Assembly: GCF_030272615.1 (NCBI RefSeq)
Contig: NC_081407.1
Coordinates: 146,631,744-146,695,743, forward strand
Source: Cryptomeria japonica
Taxonomy: Eukaryota; Streptophyta; Pinopsida; Cupressales; Cupressaceae
Length of the DNA stretch: 64,000 nt
Direction of reading: 5' to 3'
Below, piece by piece: positions 1-10,600 of the stretch. A model generated the notes under the pieces. It had not been told where the DNA came from. It made no database searches and saw only the letters and a program-made list of their open reading frames with translations. Within the stretch, counting starts at the first letter, position 1, and each line of letters begins with the position of its first letter. A program made the translations under genes and the position numbers.

Positions 1-240
1 TTTGTCCCTGGGACAGTTGGGATGTCCCCAATGTGTCCTAGGAATGGCCGGCCGTCCCCTTTTTGTCCCCCTATTGTCCTGCTGTTTCAGAAACGTTTCC
101 AAAGGTTTTGAAAATTTTGGGGATGGCTGGGAAACATCCCCAAGCTGCCCCCCGTCCTTGAGATGTCCCTGGTGCGGGGACATGGGCCAAAAACCTTGGG
201 GACGCATCCCTGTGTACCCTTGTTTTATTATACAGATTGT
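1..240. repeat. GC-rich block with repeated GTCCC/GGGAC motif
   Basis: This block is far richer in G and C than the AT-rich sequence after it. It repeats short motifs such as GATGTCCCC and GGGGACAT on both strands, with many G and C runs. An open frame of 97 codons crosses it, but the frame reads the repeat motif and resembles no protein I know. A smaller block of the same flavour lies near 2365-2465. It may be an old degenerate minisatellite or part of a repeat that starts outside the window. Confidence 0.45.
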
Positions 241-377
241 GGTACATTATTGGTACCATGAAGATTTTACCGTTTTAGATCTTGTGCCTTTTTGATAAGT
301 TATCCAATTCTCCACAAAAACATTATGGTTCATGTTTTTAATTCTCTTTTCTAAACAAGCCTGAAAACTAAACTTGA

Positions 378-649
378 CAACTATGTATTCTACCCATTCA
401 GTCCCTTCAATCTCATTCACTTTTAGATAAAAAGGAATTTGCCCAAAGATATGATAAAGGATTTGAGATCAGAAATTTTAAGACATAGTAACAGAAATGT
501 TTTATAGAACCTAACAACTATGTATTCTACCCATTCAGTCCCATCAATACAATTCACTTTTAGATAAAAAGAAATTTGCCCAAAGATATGATAAAGGATT
601 TGAGCTCAGAAATTTTAAGAAATAGTAACAGAAATGTTTTATAGAACCT
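378..649. repeat. Tandem duplication, about 135-bp unit
   Basis: Two adjacent copies, 378-512 and 515-649, begin with CAACTATGTATTCTACCC and end with TTTATAGAACCT. They differ at only a few positions, so this is a local tandem duplication. No coding content is visible. Confidence 0.9.
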
Positions 650-2620
650 TTGCTTACTCATATATCTGTCATTGAGGCTGTGGAGCTCATTCAAAATCTA
701 GGTTATCTTAATATTGTTTCCATGGACTAATACAAATTGCTCACTCAAACATTGTAGCAAAAATATTCAAAACACTGCTTATGCTAATTAGTTTATAAAT
801 GTGACCTCTAATATATGGATGAATAGCTCCCAATCCGCACCTTTTCAATAACAAGTTTCTTAACTGTGATAACCTGGTTGGACTTCCTTATTGTGTGAGT
901 GGCATGGGGTCTTGCGGTGATGAGATTCATGTCATACCTGTATGAGATTCATGTCATACCTGTAACCATGATACATAAACACACTTAATGATTATTAATT
1001 ATTGTAGCCCTTAATAATTAGCAAAAAAGTTAGGGCAAAGTAGCATATGGGATGTGATAGTGAGGTGCTCCATGAACAAGTTAAGGTATGTTCAAAACCC
1101 AGATAAACCAACTACCCTCATCAAGAAGGATGTAGAATGATTACCATTTGGATGATTGATGGCTGATTGTTGAATTGCAACATAAAGTAGTGGTAATGCT
1201 TCAGCCATATATCACACCATTCAACTTGTATAGATCAAGAATGGTGCATGTCTTTTTGCTTTGAAAAAGTTAGGAACACAATCCATTTAATTAATACGTT
1301 AAACATAATGATCGAAAGTCTACAAATGTTTACGCTGAATGAACATATATCTTAAAAACATATGACGTCTGACATAAATCATCATAGTTGATCATGCTAT
1401 GATTTGTTTTGAACCCATGAAGAGTGAGTGATGAAGACTAGTGGGTAAACCAATATCTTTCATTAAATGTGTGGTCTAAATCAAATTTGCATTAACATGA
1501 GCATTATATATAATCTAAGAAAAAGATCTTTACCTGTAGCAGTTCTTCAATAGTCAATCTTTGAAAATCTGGGAGCTTTTATAATATACTTTCCGTATTT
1601 ATAAAACTTAGTAACTTTAGCATTTGTGTGACTAGATGAAGGCATGGACATCTTCAGTGACTTTAGAAAAGCAATGACATCATGTAATGGTTGGTAAAAA
1701 GGCCAAGGTACCAAACTGCACTCCCCTCAGAATATCAGGGGACAAAAACATACTGATACTACTATTTGAAACAATTATGACTATTAGAGCTGATCTCCAG
1801 ACTATTATAAGCATTAGTGCAAAATAATCTATATATAACAACCTTCATAACTGAACGTAAACTTCATTGTCAACAACTTCAAAGTTGTCCATTTCAGCTT
1901 ACCAAAAATTGCTCTGCTTCAAGTTCTCAAACCAAATTAGGAAGCAACAATAACCAACCTCGTATTATCATTCATATATAATCTTCCCTTGAAGAATCTA
2001 GCTTTCTTCCTACTTAAGAATTGAAACAACATAATATGCTTGGATAAGATGAAACTGTGAAAATGGAAAGGATAGGTTCTCTTTGGACAATAGTTGTCAC
2101 TTCCATAATAATTCCATCATTGCCTCTAGTCGATGGCAACCAATTTCATTAATGCACCCTGTCAAATAATTAATGTGACTTTGTATGCATCATGAAAAAT
2201 TTAAGTACTTATATGGTTTTGTGTGTGTTATGCCAAAGCTCCCTCTTTGGTCCGTGCTGAGGGAAGAGGAAGGATAATGCAAAACGAGAACTGATCAGAT
2301 TAGACTCTTGGACAATGAATGAAAAAATGTCAAATGCAATAGTGTTTGGTTGATTTTAGTGTACTCCAACGATGTCCCTGGGGTTTTGTCAACATTCACC
2401 CATATGAGGATGTTTGGGGTATATGTGGATGGGACATAATATTCCCTCCCCGTCCCCATCGTACATAAATTAAGGGAACATTTCTCCAAACTAGAGGATG
2501 TTTCTTAGGATGTTTGCACACTATTGCACTATTTTGAAAACAACTTGCTGTCTCTTACATCCCCCTCCTATCACAATAAAGACTTGTTAAAAAAATACAA
2601 AACTAAAACCCGAAAGGTAG
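650..2620. other. AT-rich intergenic stretch, no gene seen
   Basis: No open frame of note and no recognisable domain on either strand. Apart from the 22-bp tandem repeat at 920-963 and a small GTCCC-rich patch near 2365-2465, I see nothing. It may be very old transposon sequence. Confidence 0.6.
920..963. repeat. Two perfect tandem copies of a 22-bp unit
   Basis: The unit starting TGAGATTCATGTCATACCTG occurs at 920-941 and again, unchanged, at 942-963. It is a short tandem duplication without other context. Confidence 0.9.
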
Positions 2621-2714
2621 ACAAGGCCCCCCACCAACCATGAATGTCCATGTGGCCTTGGAGGCTTTAATTTGGGCTTCGTGGTGGGGGGTCAACCCTC
2701 CAAGCCCGCCTTGT
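2621..2714. repeat. Inverted repeat able to form a hairpin
   Basis: CCCCCCACCA at 2627-2636 is the exact reverse complement of TGGTGGGGGG at 2682-2691. Outside it, ACAAGGC (2621-2627) pairs with GCCTTGT (2708-2714). The GC content is above the surroundings. It could be the core of a small foldback element or part of an LTR; no flanking duplication was found. Confidence 0.55.
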
Positions 2715-3780
2715 ATGGCAACAAGTAATAGACGAAAAGTGCTTCCCTTGGACCTCCACTCTAGTTTTTAAAGAACATAAAAATGATTTGTATTTCACTA
2801 GATAAATATTAGAGTTTTTCACTATCAAATCCCAAATAATTGAAATTCATTTATATTTTTAGTTTGGCCGGTCAATTCCAAATTTGAGGGATGTTATTAT
2901 GATATTAGACCATTTAGATTTATCTTTAATATTTATAATTTGACAATTGACATTGAGTTATCAATTATCATGTGTATTCTGAATTTTGTATGTTGTGTTA
3001 ATTATATTTTTTGCACACACAAATTAAAGATTAGGCTATGCAATAATGACCAAATCAAATTATTATAGCTTATAAGTTGTCTGTTACTTCTCCAGGAATG
3101 ATTCTTCATGTTTGTTATTTTAGAGGTTAGATTGCACAAAATTCCTCAATTTGTTCATGTTTTCGTGAAAAGGAACATTATCTTCTTGTGCCTAGTTTTA
3201 AATTTAAATTTCAATACCTTCATATGGAGGATTTGTGCTAGAGGGATGTGTTAAAGGACTTTTGTATAGTTGGTTTCTTATTTCATTGGCACACTTTTGG
3301 ATTTGAAAAACTATGCAAGCCTAGGTGGCCCAATCAAAACACAAATTAGAAGCAATGCCAAAGGAAAACACATTGCTCACTATGATAGGTGCTGCGAGTG
3401 TATCTTGAGGTTTCTACTTAGGTTTTGGTCCACACTGAGATGATAACCAAACATTACTCACTAAAAATGGATGGGTGTCCCAATTCATGGGAGATCATAG
3501 TGGGTTTTTGTGACTTCAATGTGTATAAATATTCACTCAAATGCAAAGCAAAAGTATCTATCTCCCACCAAGTAGAAATTTAGGTTTGCAAGTTAGCAAT
3601 CTAGAAAAAAAGACTAATTTTATAATTATATGACCTTGTGCCCGTTGAAGTGCTCATGTTTGTTTAGTAGAATTTTGCGATCTTTCGCATTCCCATGTTT
3701 TTGTGATTGCCCATGTGTGTTATACATTTTGGTTTGGTTTGATAATGCTTAATTAGGCTCTCAAACCTTGACCCGCCTCA
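2715..3780 (+). other. AT-rich stretch, possibly the LTR of an old gypsy element
   Basis: No gene is visible. The stretch ends in CCTCA just before a primer-binding-like sequence and a gag remnant, so its right part is probably the decayed 5' LTR of that element. The left LTR edge cannot be placed. Confidence 0.3.
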
Positions 3781-3782
3781 AG

Positions 3783-3797
3783 TGATATCAAAATGAG
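3783..3797 (+). other. Decayed primer binding site (initiator Met tRNA type)
   Basis: TGATATCAAAATGAG differs from the plant iMet-type PBS TGGTATCAGAGC plus GAG only by transitions. It lies about 110 bp before a gag remnant, as expected in an LTR retrotransposon. Confidence 0.4.
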
Positions 3798-3907
3798 GAT
3801 TTGCTCATGTGTAGTGAAGTCCCACAAATATCTCCATAGTCCAAGTGCTCAATTTGTATGTGGGACTTGCAGTTGCAATTGTAGATTTGTTAAACCCATA
3901 GTTGAAA

Positions 3908-4338
3908 GTGCCTCCCAAAATAATTGCTACTAGAGGTCAAGACAAAGTTTACAACATGGTTGGGAGATTGGATTAAGTCACAAAGATGGTATGACTTGCA
4001 AATGAGAATGGACAAGATGGAAAAAGATTGACATAAATGGTTTGTCTCGAAGGAAGATCCTATTGATTCAAATGATGAGAACAAAGATCAAGGGAAAGTT
4101 GAGGCTTTGAACATGGAAACAAGCAAAGAGAGATTGTTGTGAACCATTTTAAGGATTGGCAAAGGTGCACACATTGAGGTGCCAAGTTTTTCTAGTACTT
4201 TGAGTCTAGAAGAGTTGATTTATTAGATCACTAAAATGAAGGAGTACTACTAGTTTGAGGACATCTTAGATTTGTAGAGGGTGAAGATAGTAGAGATCAC
4301 GTCAAAAGGACATGTGATGCGAATGGGGTAAGGGAGTT
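3908..4338 (+). pseudogene. Ty3/gypsy gag remnant
   Basis: Translation from 3908 reads like the start of a plant gypsy Gag, with 'ATRGQDKVYNMVGRLD' followed by stops. From about 4165 it matches the retrotransposon Gag core in order: 'VPSFSSTLSLEELI', then 'KMKEYY' and 'FEDI', then 'ITSKGHV'. Family members carry a similar string in which the Gag-coated particle core is encoded. The start codon is now GTG and at least five stops interrupt the frame, so it is dead. It ends before the LTR fragment at 4479, so gypsy A probably inserted into it. The assignment rests on motif resemblance read by eye. Confidence 0.5.
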
Positions 4339-4478
4339 TTATCAAATTGCCCTACCTTGCAGCTGCAATTGAATTGTAGACACAAAGAGAATGGAATCTA
4401 AACCTTATTAATTTGCAACATTTAACTTGTTTATACAATTACAATCAAATTGTTCCCAATTATAGTCTTAATAGGAAT

Positions 4479-4970
4479 TGATGCATTGCAAAAAGGATGT
4501 GAGAAACACAAGATTCAAACGTTAGTGTTGTTAGTATCAATCAAAAACGAAAGATGAAAGAAACTACAATCCTAAGCATGCATATCAAGAGAGATATCAA
4601 ACAAATTATGGAAAGCAAACAAAAATAGAAGAAAGACACTAAACCCTTCCAAATTCTTTCCAACATGCTCATAGCTGCTCCTCCCTTGTTCCTCCCCTCT
4701 CCAAGTTCCACATGAGTGTAACCCTCAATTTTTTGCACTATTATGGATGTCTTATGGAGATTCAAGATTATGAAAATGAAGATAAAAGATTATGCAAATG
4801 CAAACAAATTAAATATGAGAAAGCCTAATTAATCTATATTAATTTTATCCAAAATAACAAAGAAAAGTGCTCCTAGATGCTCTCTCAAATTTGGTATAAG
4901 TTTGATGCATACAAGATTTCTGGATCTGGATTAAGAAAGAATGGGCTCTATTTATAGGAAAAATGGAGAA
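4479..4970 (-). mobile_element. Gypsy A 3' LTR fragment
   Basis: This segment is a close copy of 21187-21678: both begin TGATGCA and share a region ending GGAAAAATGGAGAA. It contains the same minus-strand TATA-like box CTATAAATAG (4957-4948). Only the last 0.49 kb of the roughly 1.46-kb LTR is present; the copy stops where copia RNase H sequence begins at about 4973. Confidence 0.85.
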
Positions 4971-4980
4971 AACATTGTAA

Positions 4981-6287
4981 CCAAATCATCTCCTTGTTGG
5001 CTTCTATAGCAGCAACATACTCAGCTTCAATGGTTGAAAGTACAACAACCTTTTGCAGCCTAGAAATCCAATTGACTACAGTTCCCCTATAGTAAAAACA
5101 TAAACTGTAGTACTCCTCCGTGAATCAATATCACTTGCCAGATCAGAGTCAACAAATCCACTCAAACCAACATTAGATCCTTTGAAACATAATGCCTTCG
5201 TAGTAGTTCCTTTCAAATACTGAAGAATCCATTTCACAGCATTCCAATGTTCCATATCTGGATTACTCAAAAACCTGCTCACAACTCCCACTGCATGTGC
5301 AATATCTGGCCTTGTGCATACCATTGCATACATCAGACTGCCAACAACTGATGAATACGGGATGTTAGACATTTTATTTACTTCTTCCTGTGCCTTTGGG
5401 CACATCTCCTTAGTCAATTTGAAATGACTAGACAAAGGTGTGCTAACTGCTTTTGCATCCTGCATGTTAAATATTTTCAACACCTTCTTTATATACTCAC
5501 TTTGGGACAAATTCAAGGTTCTATTTTTCCTGTCCCGTGTAATCCTCATACCAAAAATTTGCTTAGCTGCACCCAAATGTTTCATAGCAAATGACCTGGC
5601 TAATTTCTGTTTAAGATCATTTATATGTTGCATGTTAGATCCAGCAACAAGCATGTCATCAACATAAAGCAACATGATAATATAATCGCCATTATCCAAT
5701 CTCTTAAAATATACACAATGATCAGAATGACATCTATGATAATCGTGTGCAGCCATGAAACTATCAAATTTTAAATACCATTGTTGGGGTGCTTGCTTTA
5801 GGCCATACAAACTTTTCTTCAACTTGCACACCAAGTTCTCCTTACCTTTGACCTCATATCCCTGTGGTTGCAACATGTAAATTTCCTCCTCCAAATCTCC
5901 ATGGAGAAAAGATGTTTTGACATCTAATTGCTCAAGATGTAAATCATTTGCAGCCACAAGACTAAGTACAGTTCCAATTGAAGTCATTTTTACAACTGGA
6001 GAAAATATTTCATCAAAATCTATACCCTTTTTCTATGCAGAACCTTTTACCACAAGTCTGGCTTTATATCTTTTTTGACCTCCTTCCTCCTCCTTTAGCC
6101 TATAAACCCATTTGTTAGGCAAGGCTCTTTTTTCTGCAGGTAAAGAGACTAAGTGCCAAGTCTTATTTTCCATCAAGGAGTCCATCTCCTCTTTCATGCC
6201 TAGCTCCCACTGTTGTTTGGCATCCACTTGCATTGCTTCTTCATATTCTTCTGGTTCACTAGAATCAGTTAATAAAATAGAATACAA
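4981..6287 (-). pseudogene. Copia reverse transcriptase and partial RNase H
   Basis: The segment encodes the RNA-dependent DNA polymerase of the copia Pol polyprotein. From 6287 the frame shows 'NKWVYRLKEEEGG' and 'KARLVVKG', a stop near 6030, then from 5987 'LDVKTSFLHGDLEEEIYM', 'KSLYGLKQAP' and the catalytic 'LLYVDD' (about 5640-5660). Next come 'MYAMVCTRPDIAHAVGVVSR' and the RNase H start 'DSDLASDIDSRRSTTVYVF'. RNase H continues past a break near 5080 to 'STIEAEYVAA' and ends at the truncation. The YVDD catalytic motif is intact. At least two frame breaks make it a pseudogene. Confidence 0.9.
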
Positions 6288-6458
6288 AGAAGGAAAAAAT
6301 CATTCAGGGGGTCTACTTAACCTTGTAGAATGTCTAACACTTGCAGGAGTTTGTGGGACAATATGTTGTTGCTGAGCATTAGGTACCTGTGGCATTTCAT
6401 TTTTAGGAATCTCATCCAATACCACATATTCTTGTTTGTCCTATTCATACTTCTTTTC

Positions 6459-7580
6459 CTACATCTGTTCTTTATACATGACCTTCTCATTGAATATAAT
6501 ATCTCTACTTCTAATTATTTTCTTATTTTCAAAATCCCATAACCGATAGCCATATTCATCTATCCCATATCCAATGAAGGTACATTTCTGAGATTTAACA
6601 TCAAGATTGGTTCTATATTCTTTATCAACATGGACAAAAGCTTCACAACCAAAGGTTTTCAGAGAAGAATAATTTACTTTTTTACCAGTCCATGCCTCCT
6701 CTGGAATACCACCATCCAAAGGGGTTGAAGGTCCTCTATTTATCAAATAGATAGCAGTATGTACATCATCTGCCCAAAAATGTAAGCGCAATCGAGCATG
6801 CAATCTCATGCTCCTCGCGCGTTCCATGATAGTCTTATTCATTCTCTCTGACACACCATTTTCCTGTGGAGTTCTTGGAACTGTCTTCTGCTTTCGAATC
6901 CCATTTAAGGAGCAGTAATCTTCAAATGCTTTGCTGCAATACTCACCTCCATTATTCGATTTGAGACACTTCAACATTTTTTCTGTCTCATTCTCAACCA
7001 AAGCTTTCCATTTCTTAAAAGTTTCAAAAAACATTTGATTTTTGTTTTAAGAAATATACCCATGTTTTTCTAGTTGAGTCATCAATAAAAATACCATAAT
7101 AACAAGAGCCACCAAGAGATGATACTTGAGCCGGTCCCCATACATCTGAATGCACAAGTTCTAACTTCTCACTCTTCTTTTCTTTCCCAACCTTGAAAAA
7201 TCTGACTCTTTTCTGTTTACCATAAACACAGTTTTCACAAAACTCTAAATCAATCTTCTTTAGTCCTGGCAATAGATTTTTGGAGCGAAGGATTTTCATC
7301 CCTTTCTCACTCATGTGCCCAAGCCTATGGTGCCACATTATCGAATCTGTTCTTGCAACATCTATTGTTGCTGTCCCTGCAGTACCTTTATCTGTAGTAG
7401 CTAAGGTAGAGTAAGTGTTACCAGTACACAGATATAACATGCCTACCTTCACACCTTTAGCTACTGCTAATGATCCTTTAGTGACCTTCCAGATACTGTC
7501 TGAGAAGGTAACTATGCAACCTTCACTACCTAGTTGCCTTGCAGAAATTAAATTTCTTCTTAAATTAGGAACATGTCTTA
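6459..7580 (-). pseudogene. Copia GAG-pre-integrase and integrase
   Basis: This is the DNA-joining enzyme of the copia element. The zinc-binding HHCC region reads 'MWHHRLGHMSEKGM' then 'CENCVYGKQKRVRF' (7350-7190). The core follows with the first acidic residue in 'LVHSDVWGP'. The second catalytic Asp is replaced: 'LKSNNGGEYC' stands where the family has SDNGGEY. The third, Glu, is kept in 'PQENGVSERMNKT' (about 6850-6880). A frame break lies near 7030. The downstream part 'LKTFGCEAFVHV' to 'KCTFIGYG' is typical of the copia integrase C-terminus. The Asp-to-Asn change alone should abolish activity. Confidence 0.9.
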
Positions 7581-7584
7581 CCTC

Positions 7585-8154
7585 CTACAAAAACCAATCA
7601 TTTCCATTCTGCAACTTGATCTTTATCTTTCTTTTTCCAACAATTTGACAGGGTTCATCATCACCCAAATATACCTGTCCAAAATCACCTTGAACATAAT
7701 CTAGAAAATATTTTCTATGGGGTGTAGCATGAAATGAAGCCCCATAATCTATTACCCAAAAATCATTAACATTATCCAAATATAAGATTAAAGCATCTTG
7801 TAAAGTATTACTTGCAATATTAACTTCCTTACTGCCATTTTTATTTTTGTCTCCTTCTTTATTTTTTCGAGACCAACAGTCTTTCTTTAGATGACCAGGC
7901 TTTCCGCAGTACCAGCAATCTTTCTTTCCTCTAGATTGAGAGCATCCTTTCTTTGACTTCCCTCGTGACTTCTCATTCCCAGGGCCTTTTCCTCTTTCCT
8001 TTGATCTTCCTTTGTTCTCCACATTCAAAACACTACTTGATGATGTTGAAGTCTCACCTGTGTTTTTCCTTCGCATTTCTTCGCTTAGGATAACAACAAC
8101 AATATCATCAAATATCAAAGTATTTTTACCAGAGACAGAGTTACTTCCAGCCAT
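7585..8154 (-). pseudogene. Copia Gag C-terminus (CCHC) and aspartic protease
   Basis: A basic stretch rich in Lys, Gly and Ser leads into the zinc knuckle 'CWYCGKPGHLKKDC' (CX2CX4HX4C) near 7900-7860, which binds genomic RNA. The protease active site follows as 'FWVIDYGASFHATPH' near 7760-7730; family members have D-S-G at this place, so the Ser is now Tyr. The frame ends in a TAG at 7582-7584 in 'NDWFL', where a Gln codon is expected before 'EVRHVPNLRRNLIS', so the polyprotein originally continued into integrase. Confidence 0.85.
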
Positions 8155-8160
8155 AACGAA

Positions 8161-8639
8161 GCTATTCTAGCTTTCTGGCAAAGAACATAAAATCAAGAGA
8201 GCTCTAACCTCTTCTGCAAAAGTAATTTTTACCGAAGACAATTGACTAGTAATTGTATTAAATTCATTTAAGTGCTCCGCTACAGATCCTCCCTCACTCA
8301 TTTTCAAATTAAACAAACGCTTCATAAGAAATACCTTATTCGAAGCCGAGGTTTCTCATACAACTTAGCCAATGTCATCATCAAATCTACAGTCGTTTTT
8401 GCTTTTGTTATATTGAATGCTACAAATGGTGCAAGGCACAATCGAATGGATCCCAGTGCCTTTCTATCTAAAATGTCCCACTCTTCATCTGACATTGTGG
8501 TCGCTTTCTTTGTCTTTCCTTCCAATGGCCGCCACAAATCCTTTTGATACAAGTAATCTTCCATCTGCATTTTCCATAACTGATAATTCTGGCCGTTAAA
8601 CTTTTCGACCTTGAATTTGGAATCCTCCATTGTTCCCAC
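8161..8639 (-). pseudogene. Copia gag N-terminal part
   Basis: The start at 8639 gives 'MGTMEDSKFKVEKFNGQNY' followed by 'LWKMQMEDYLYQKDLW', the usual opening of Tnt1-like copia Gag (UBN2 / retrotrans_gag family). It lies about 40 bp after the PBS, as expected. The frame shifts around 8325; 'MKRLFNLKMSEGGSV' and 'LNEFNTITSQLSSV' continue in another frame toward 8200. Gag forms the cytoplasmic particle. Broken, hence pseudogene. Confidence 0.85.
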
Positions 8640-8678
8640 TCAAATCTGAGAGTCCTGTCAATTTACAGAAAACCTCGC

Positions 8679-8690
8679 TTTGATACCAAT
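8679..8690 (-). other. Copia primer binding site (iMet tRNA)
   Basis: On the minus strand TGGTATCAAAGC follows the LTR end after a base or two. It differs from the usual plant copia PBS TGGTATCAGAGC at one position, a G-to-A change. Confidence 0.85.
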
Positions 8691-9023
8691 TGTTAGGGTT
8701 TCAAGCAGATTCGAAGCAAATATGAACTAACAATTATATGCAGATTTAAATACAAAAGATAAAGGAATAAAATGACACAGATAACACAAAGATTTAATGT
8801 GGTTTACCCCGAATGGGTTACGTCTACCATACACAACCGTCCAATCTTTCTTATTATCCAGCAAAAACAATACATCAACCTCACAATTCCTTAAGCATCC
8901 TAGCCGCTTATAACATGCGTTTTTAAGGCAACAACAAAATCATCCTTTTTAGGGTTTTATTACAAAGTCGAGCATACATGCCAAGTGTACAGTACTTTGC
9001 TGATCAGTCACCACATATCAACA
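8691..9023 (-). mobile_element. Copia 5' LTR, 333 bp
   Basis: On the plus strand it begins TGTTAGGG next to the PBS and ends TATCAACA, giving the TG...CA ends with TGTT/AACA inverted termini. The matching 3' LTR is lost, so LTR age cannot be measured. The sequence around 8800 (AATGTGGTTTACCCC) recurs in related form in the solo LTR at 48893-49429. Confidence 0.85.
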
Positions 9024-10600
9024 GGGAGGGTGAGGGGGGGGGATTCAATGTTAGATAGAAGATATGGAGGACCTAGGACTCATTCCTATGGAAGAAGATC
9101 GAAAAAAGAAAGTATCCATTGTCATTACTATGTATGAATGATATGCAACTATATGGATGTATGGATGGATGAAATGCAATATATACAAATGAGATGAAAT
9201 GACGATCCATAGATTATTCACGGTGCTTTATTTTCATCTTCGAGCATGGTAGTATCGTTCTTGGCTGAGGTAGCAGGAACCAAGTTTGAGCATTTCACCT
9301 GTAAGCAAGCATCGCAGACAAGGAAAAGTTACCCTCCATTTTGGTTCATGCGCAAATGGTCTAGGTATATGTTGTAGTCAGTAAGCCATAGTGATCTATG
9401 ATTGTATTTTGCATAGGATCACGTAGCTTAGTGAACTTCCCACGTAGACACCATTTGTACATGCCCCAAAACTTCATTGGATCAATCTACATACAACAAA
9501 CAAAGAAAAAGATATCAGGAGCCATCCCGGCTACTCTAATCACTTGTGGATATCCTAGAGTAGCGGAGGAACCTAATATAAATAAACAAATAACAAATTG
9601 ACCAAGTATTTATTAGCCAAACCAAATTTTGTTGTCAAATAAAATGTTACCATGTCTTGTCTGTGAGGAAGGATGCATCCTTGTGAAGACAGTTGTGTGT
9701 GGATGTTTTGATTGGTTGGTTGATTTGATAAATGGTCTTTGTTTGAGTAGCTCAAAATGTTTGTTTGGTGTCTGTTGTGATGCGTATGTACAAATAATTT
9801 TATATGTGTTGCAATGTTTTTGATTGATTTTGATGTTTTTGACATGTGTTTGGATTTTGTGAGTGTTTTTGAATGTTTTTGGTATTTTCTGAGTTTTTAC
9901 GAATGTTTTTGGTATTATTTCCAGCCAATTTTGAATGAGGAACTCAATGAATCACAAGTAATGTAGAATCCACTTCCATCAGCAGGTTAAGAGCATTGCC
10001 CCTAGTTTAAACGTCGCTATGAAAGCGAGATGCGAGATGTAGGACATATGGAGGACTAACCTTGATTGCAGATCAATAACAAGCCATGGTTTGAATAACA
10101 GATGAATGGAAGCAATGGATGTGATCACAACGAGTTTGAAAGACAATGGAGCCATAGCCTTTATGAATTGTGCCTGTTTGCCAGGTTTTCACCATCGCAC
10201 TTACACAAGGTGCCACCGTAGTGGTTTTCACCGTTTGGATGAATGATTTTTCTTTACTATGTTCTTGATTTTTTTGTATTTTCTTCAGGACATTTTCTGA
10301 ATGTTTTTGGTATTTTCTGATATAGTGGAAGAACCTGATGCTCTGCACAACTTATGTATGAAACCGTTTGAGGTGCATGTTGTTGATCGGATCTGCTAGT
10401 GGTTCTCCTTCTAAAGTTGCCAATTGATATGCCTCAGACCCGAATACAACAGTGATCACATGCGGACCCAACTAGTTGGATTCAAACTTGCCCTGATGTT
10501 CTTTGTTTGGTTGATTATGAGGATTCTCCTTGAGAACAAGATCACCTACCTCAAATGTATGAGGTTTAACCCGATGATTGTAGCTTCTGCTCATGTGCTG
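9024..10600 (-). other. Gypsy A 3' internal non-coding region
   Basis: No conserved coding sequence is visible between the integrase end (10601) and the copia insertion. The motif GAATGTTTTTGGTATT occurs three times (9871, 9901, 10299), twice followed by TTCTGA. Short open frames of up to 91 codons look accidental. Confidence 0.5.

Larger units (their letters stand above)
4973..9023 (-). mobile_element. Ty1/copia retrotransposon, 3'-truncated (Tork/Tnt1-like)
   Basis: Minus-strand order is 5' LTR (9023-8691), PBS, gag, zinc knuckle, protease, integrase, RT, RNase H, which is the copia order (integrase before RT). The Gag start and the integrase resemble the Tnt1/Tork group. The element lacks the end of RNase H and the whole 3' LTR: it stops within the RNase H motif 'EANKEMIWLQ' at about 4973 and is joined directly to gypsy A LTR sequence. 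It lies in the 3' part of gypsy A, so it inserted after that element. Stops and active-site changes make it non-autonomous. Confidence 0.85.

Noticed and set aside
2-295. 97-codon plus frame at the window start
   Set aside because: It reads the GTCCC repeat block; no domain is visible and it runs off the window edge.
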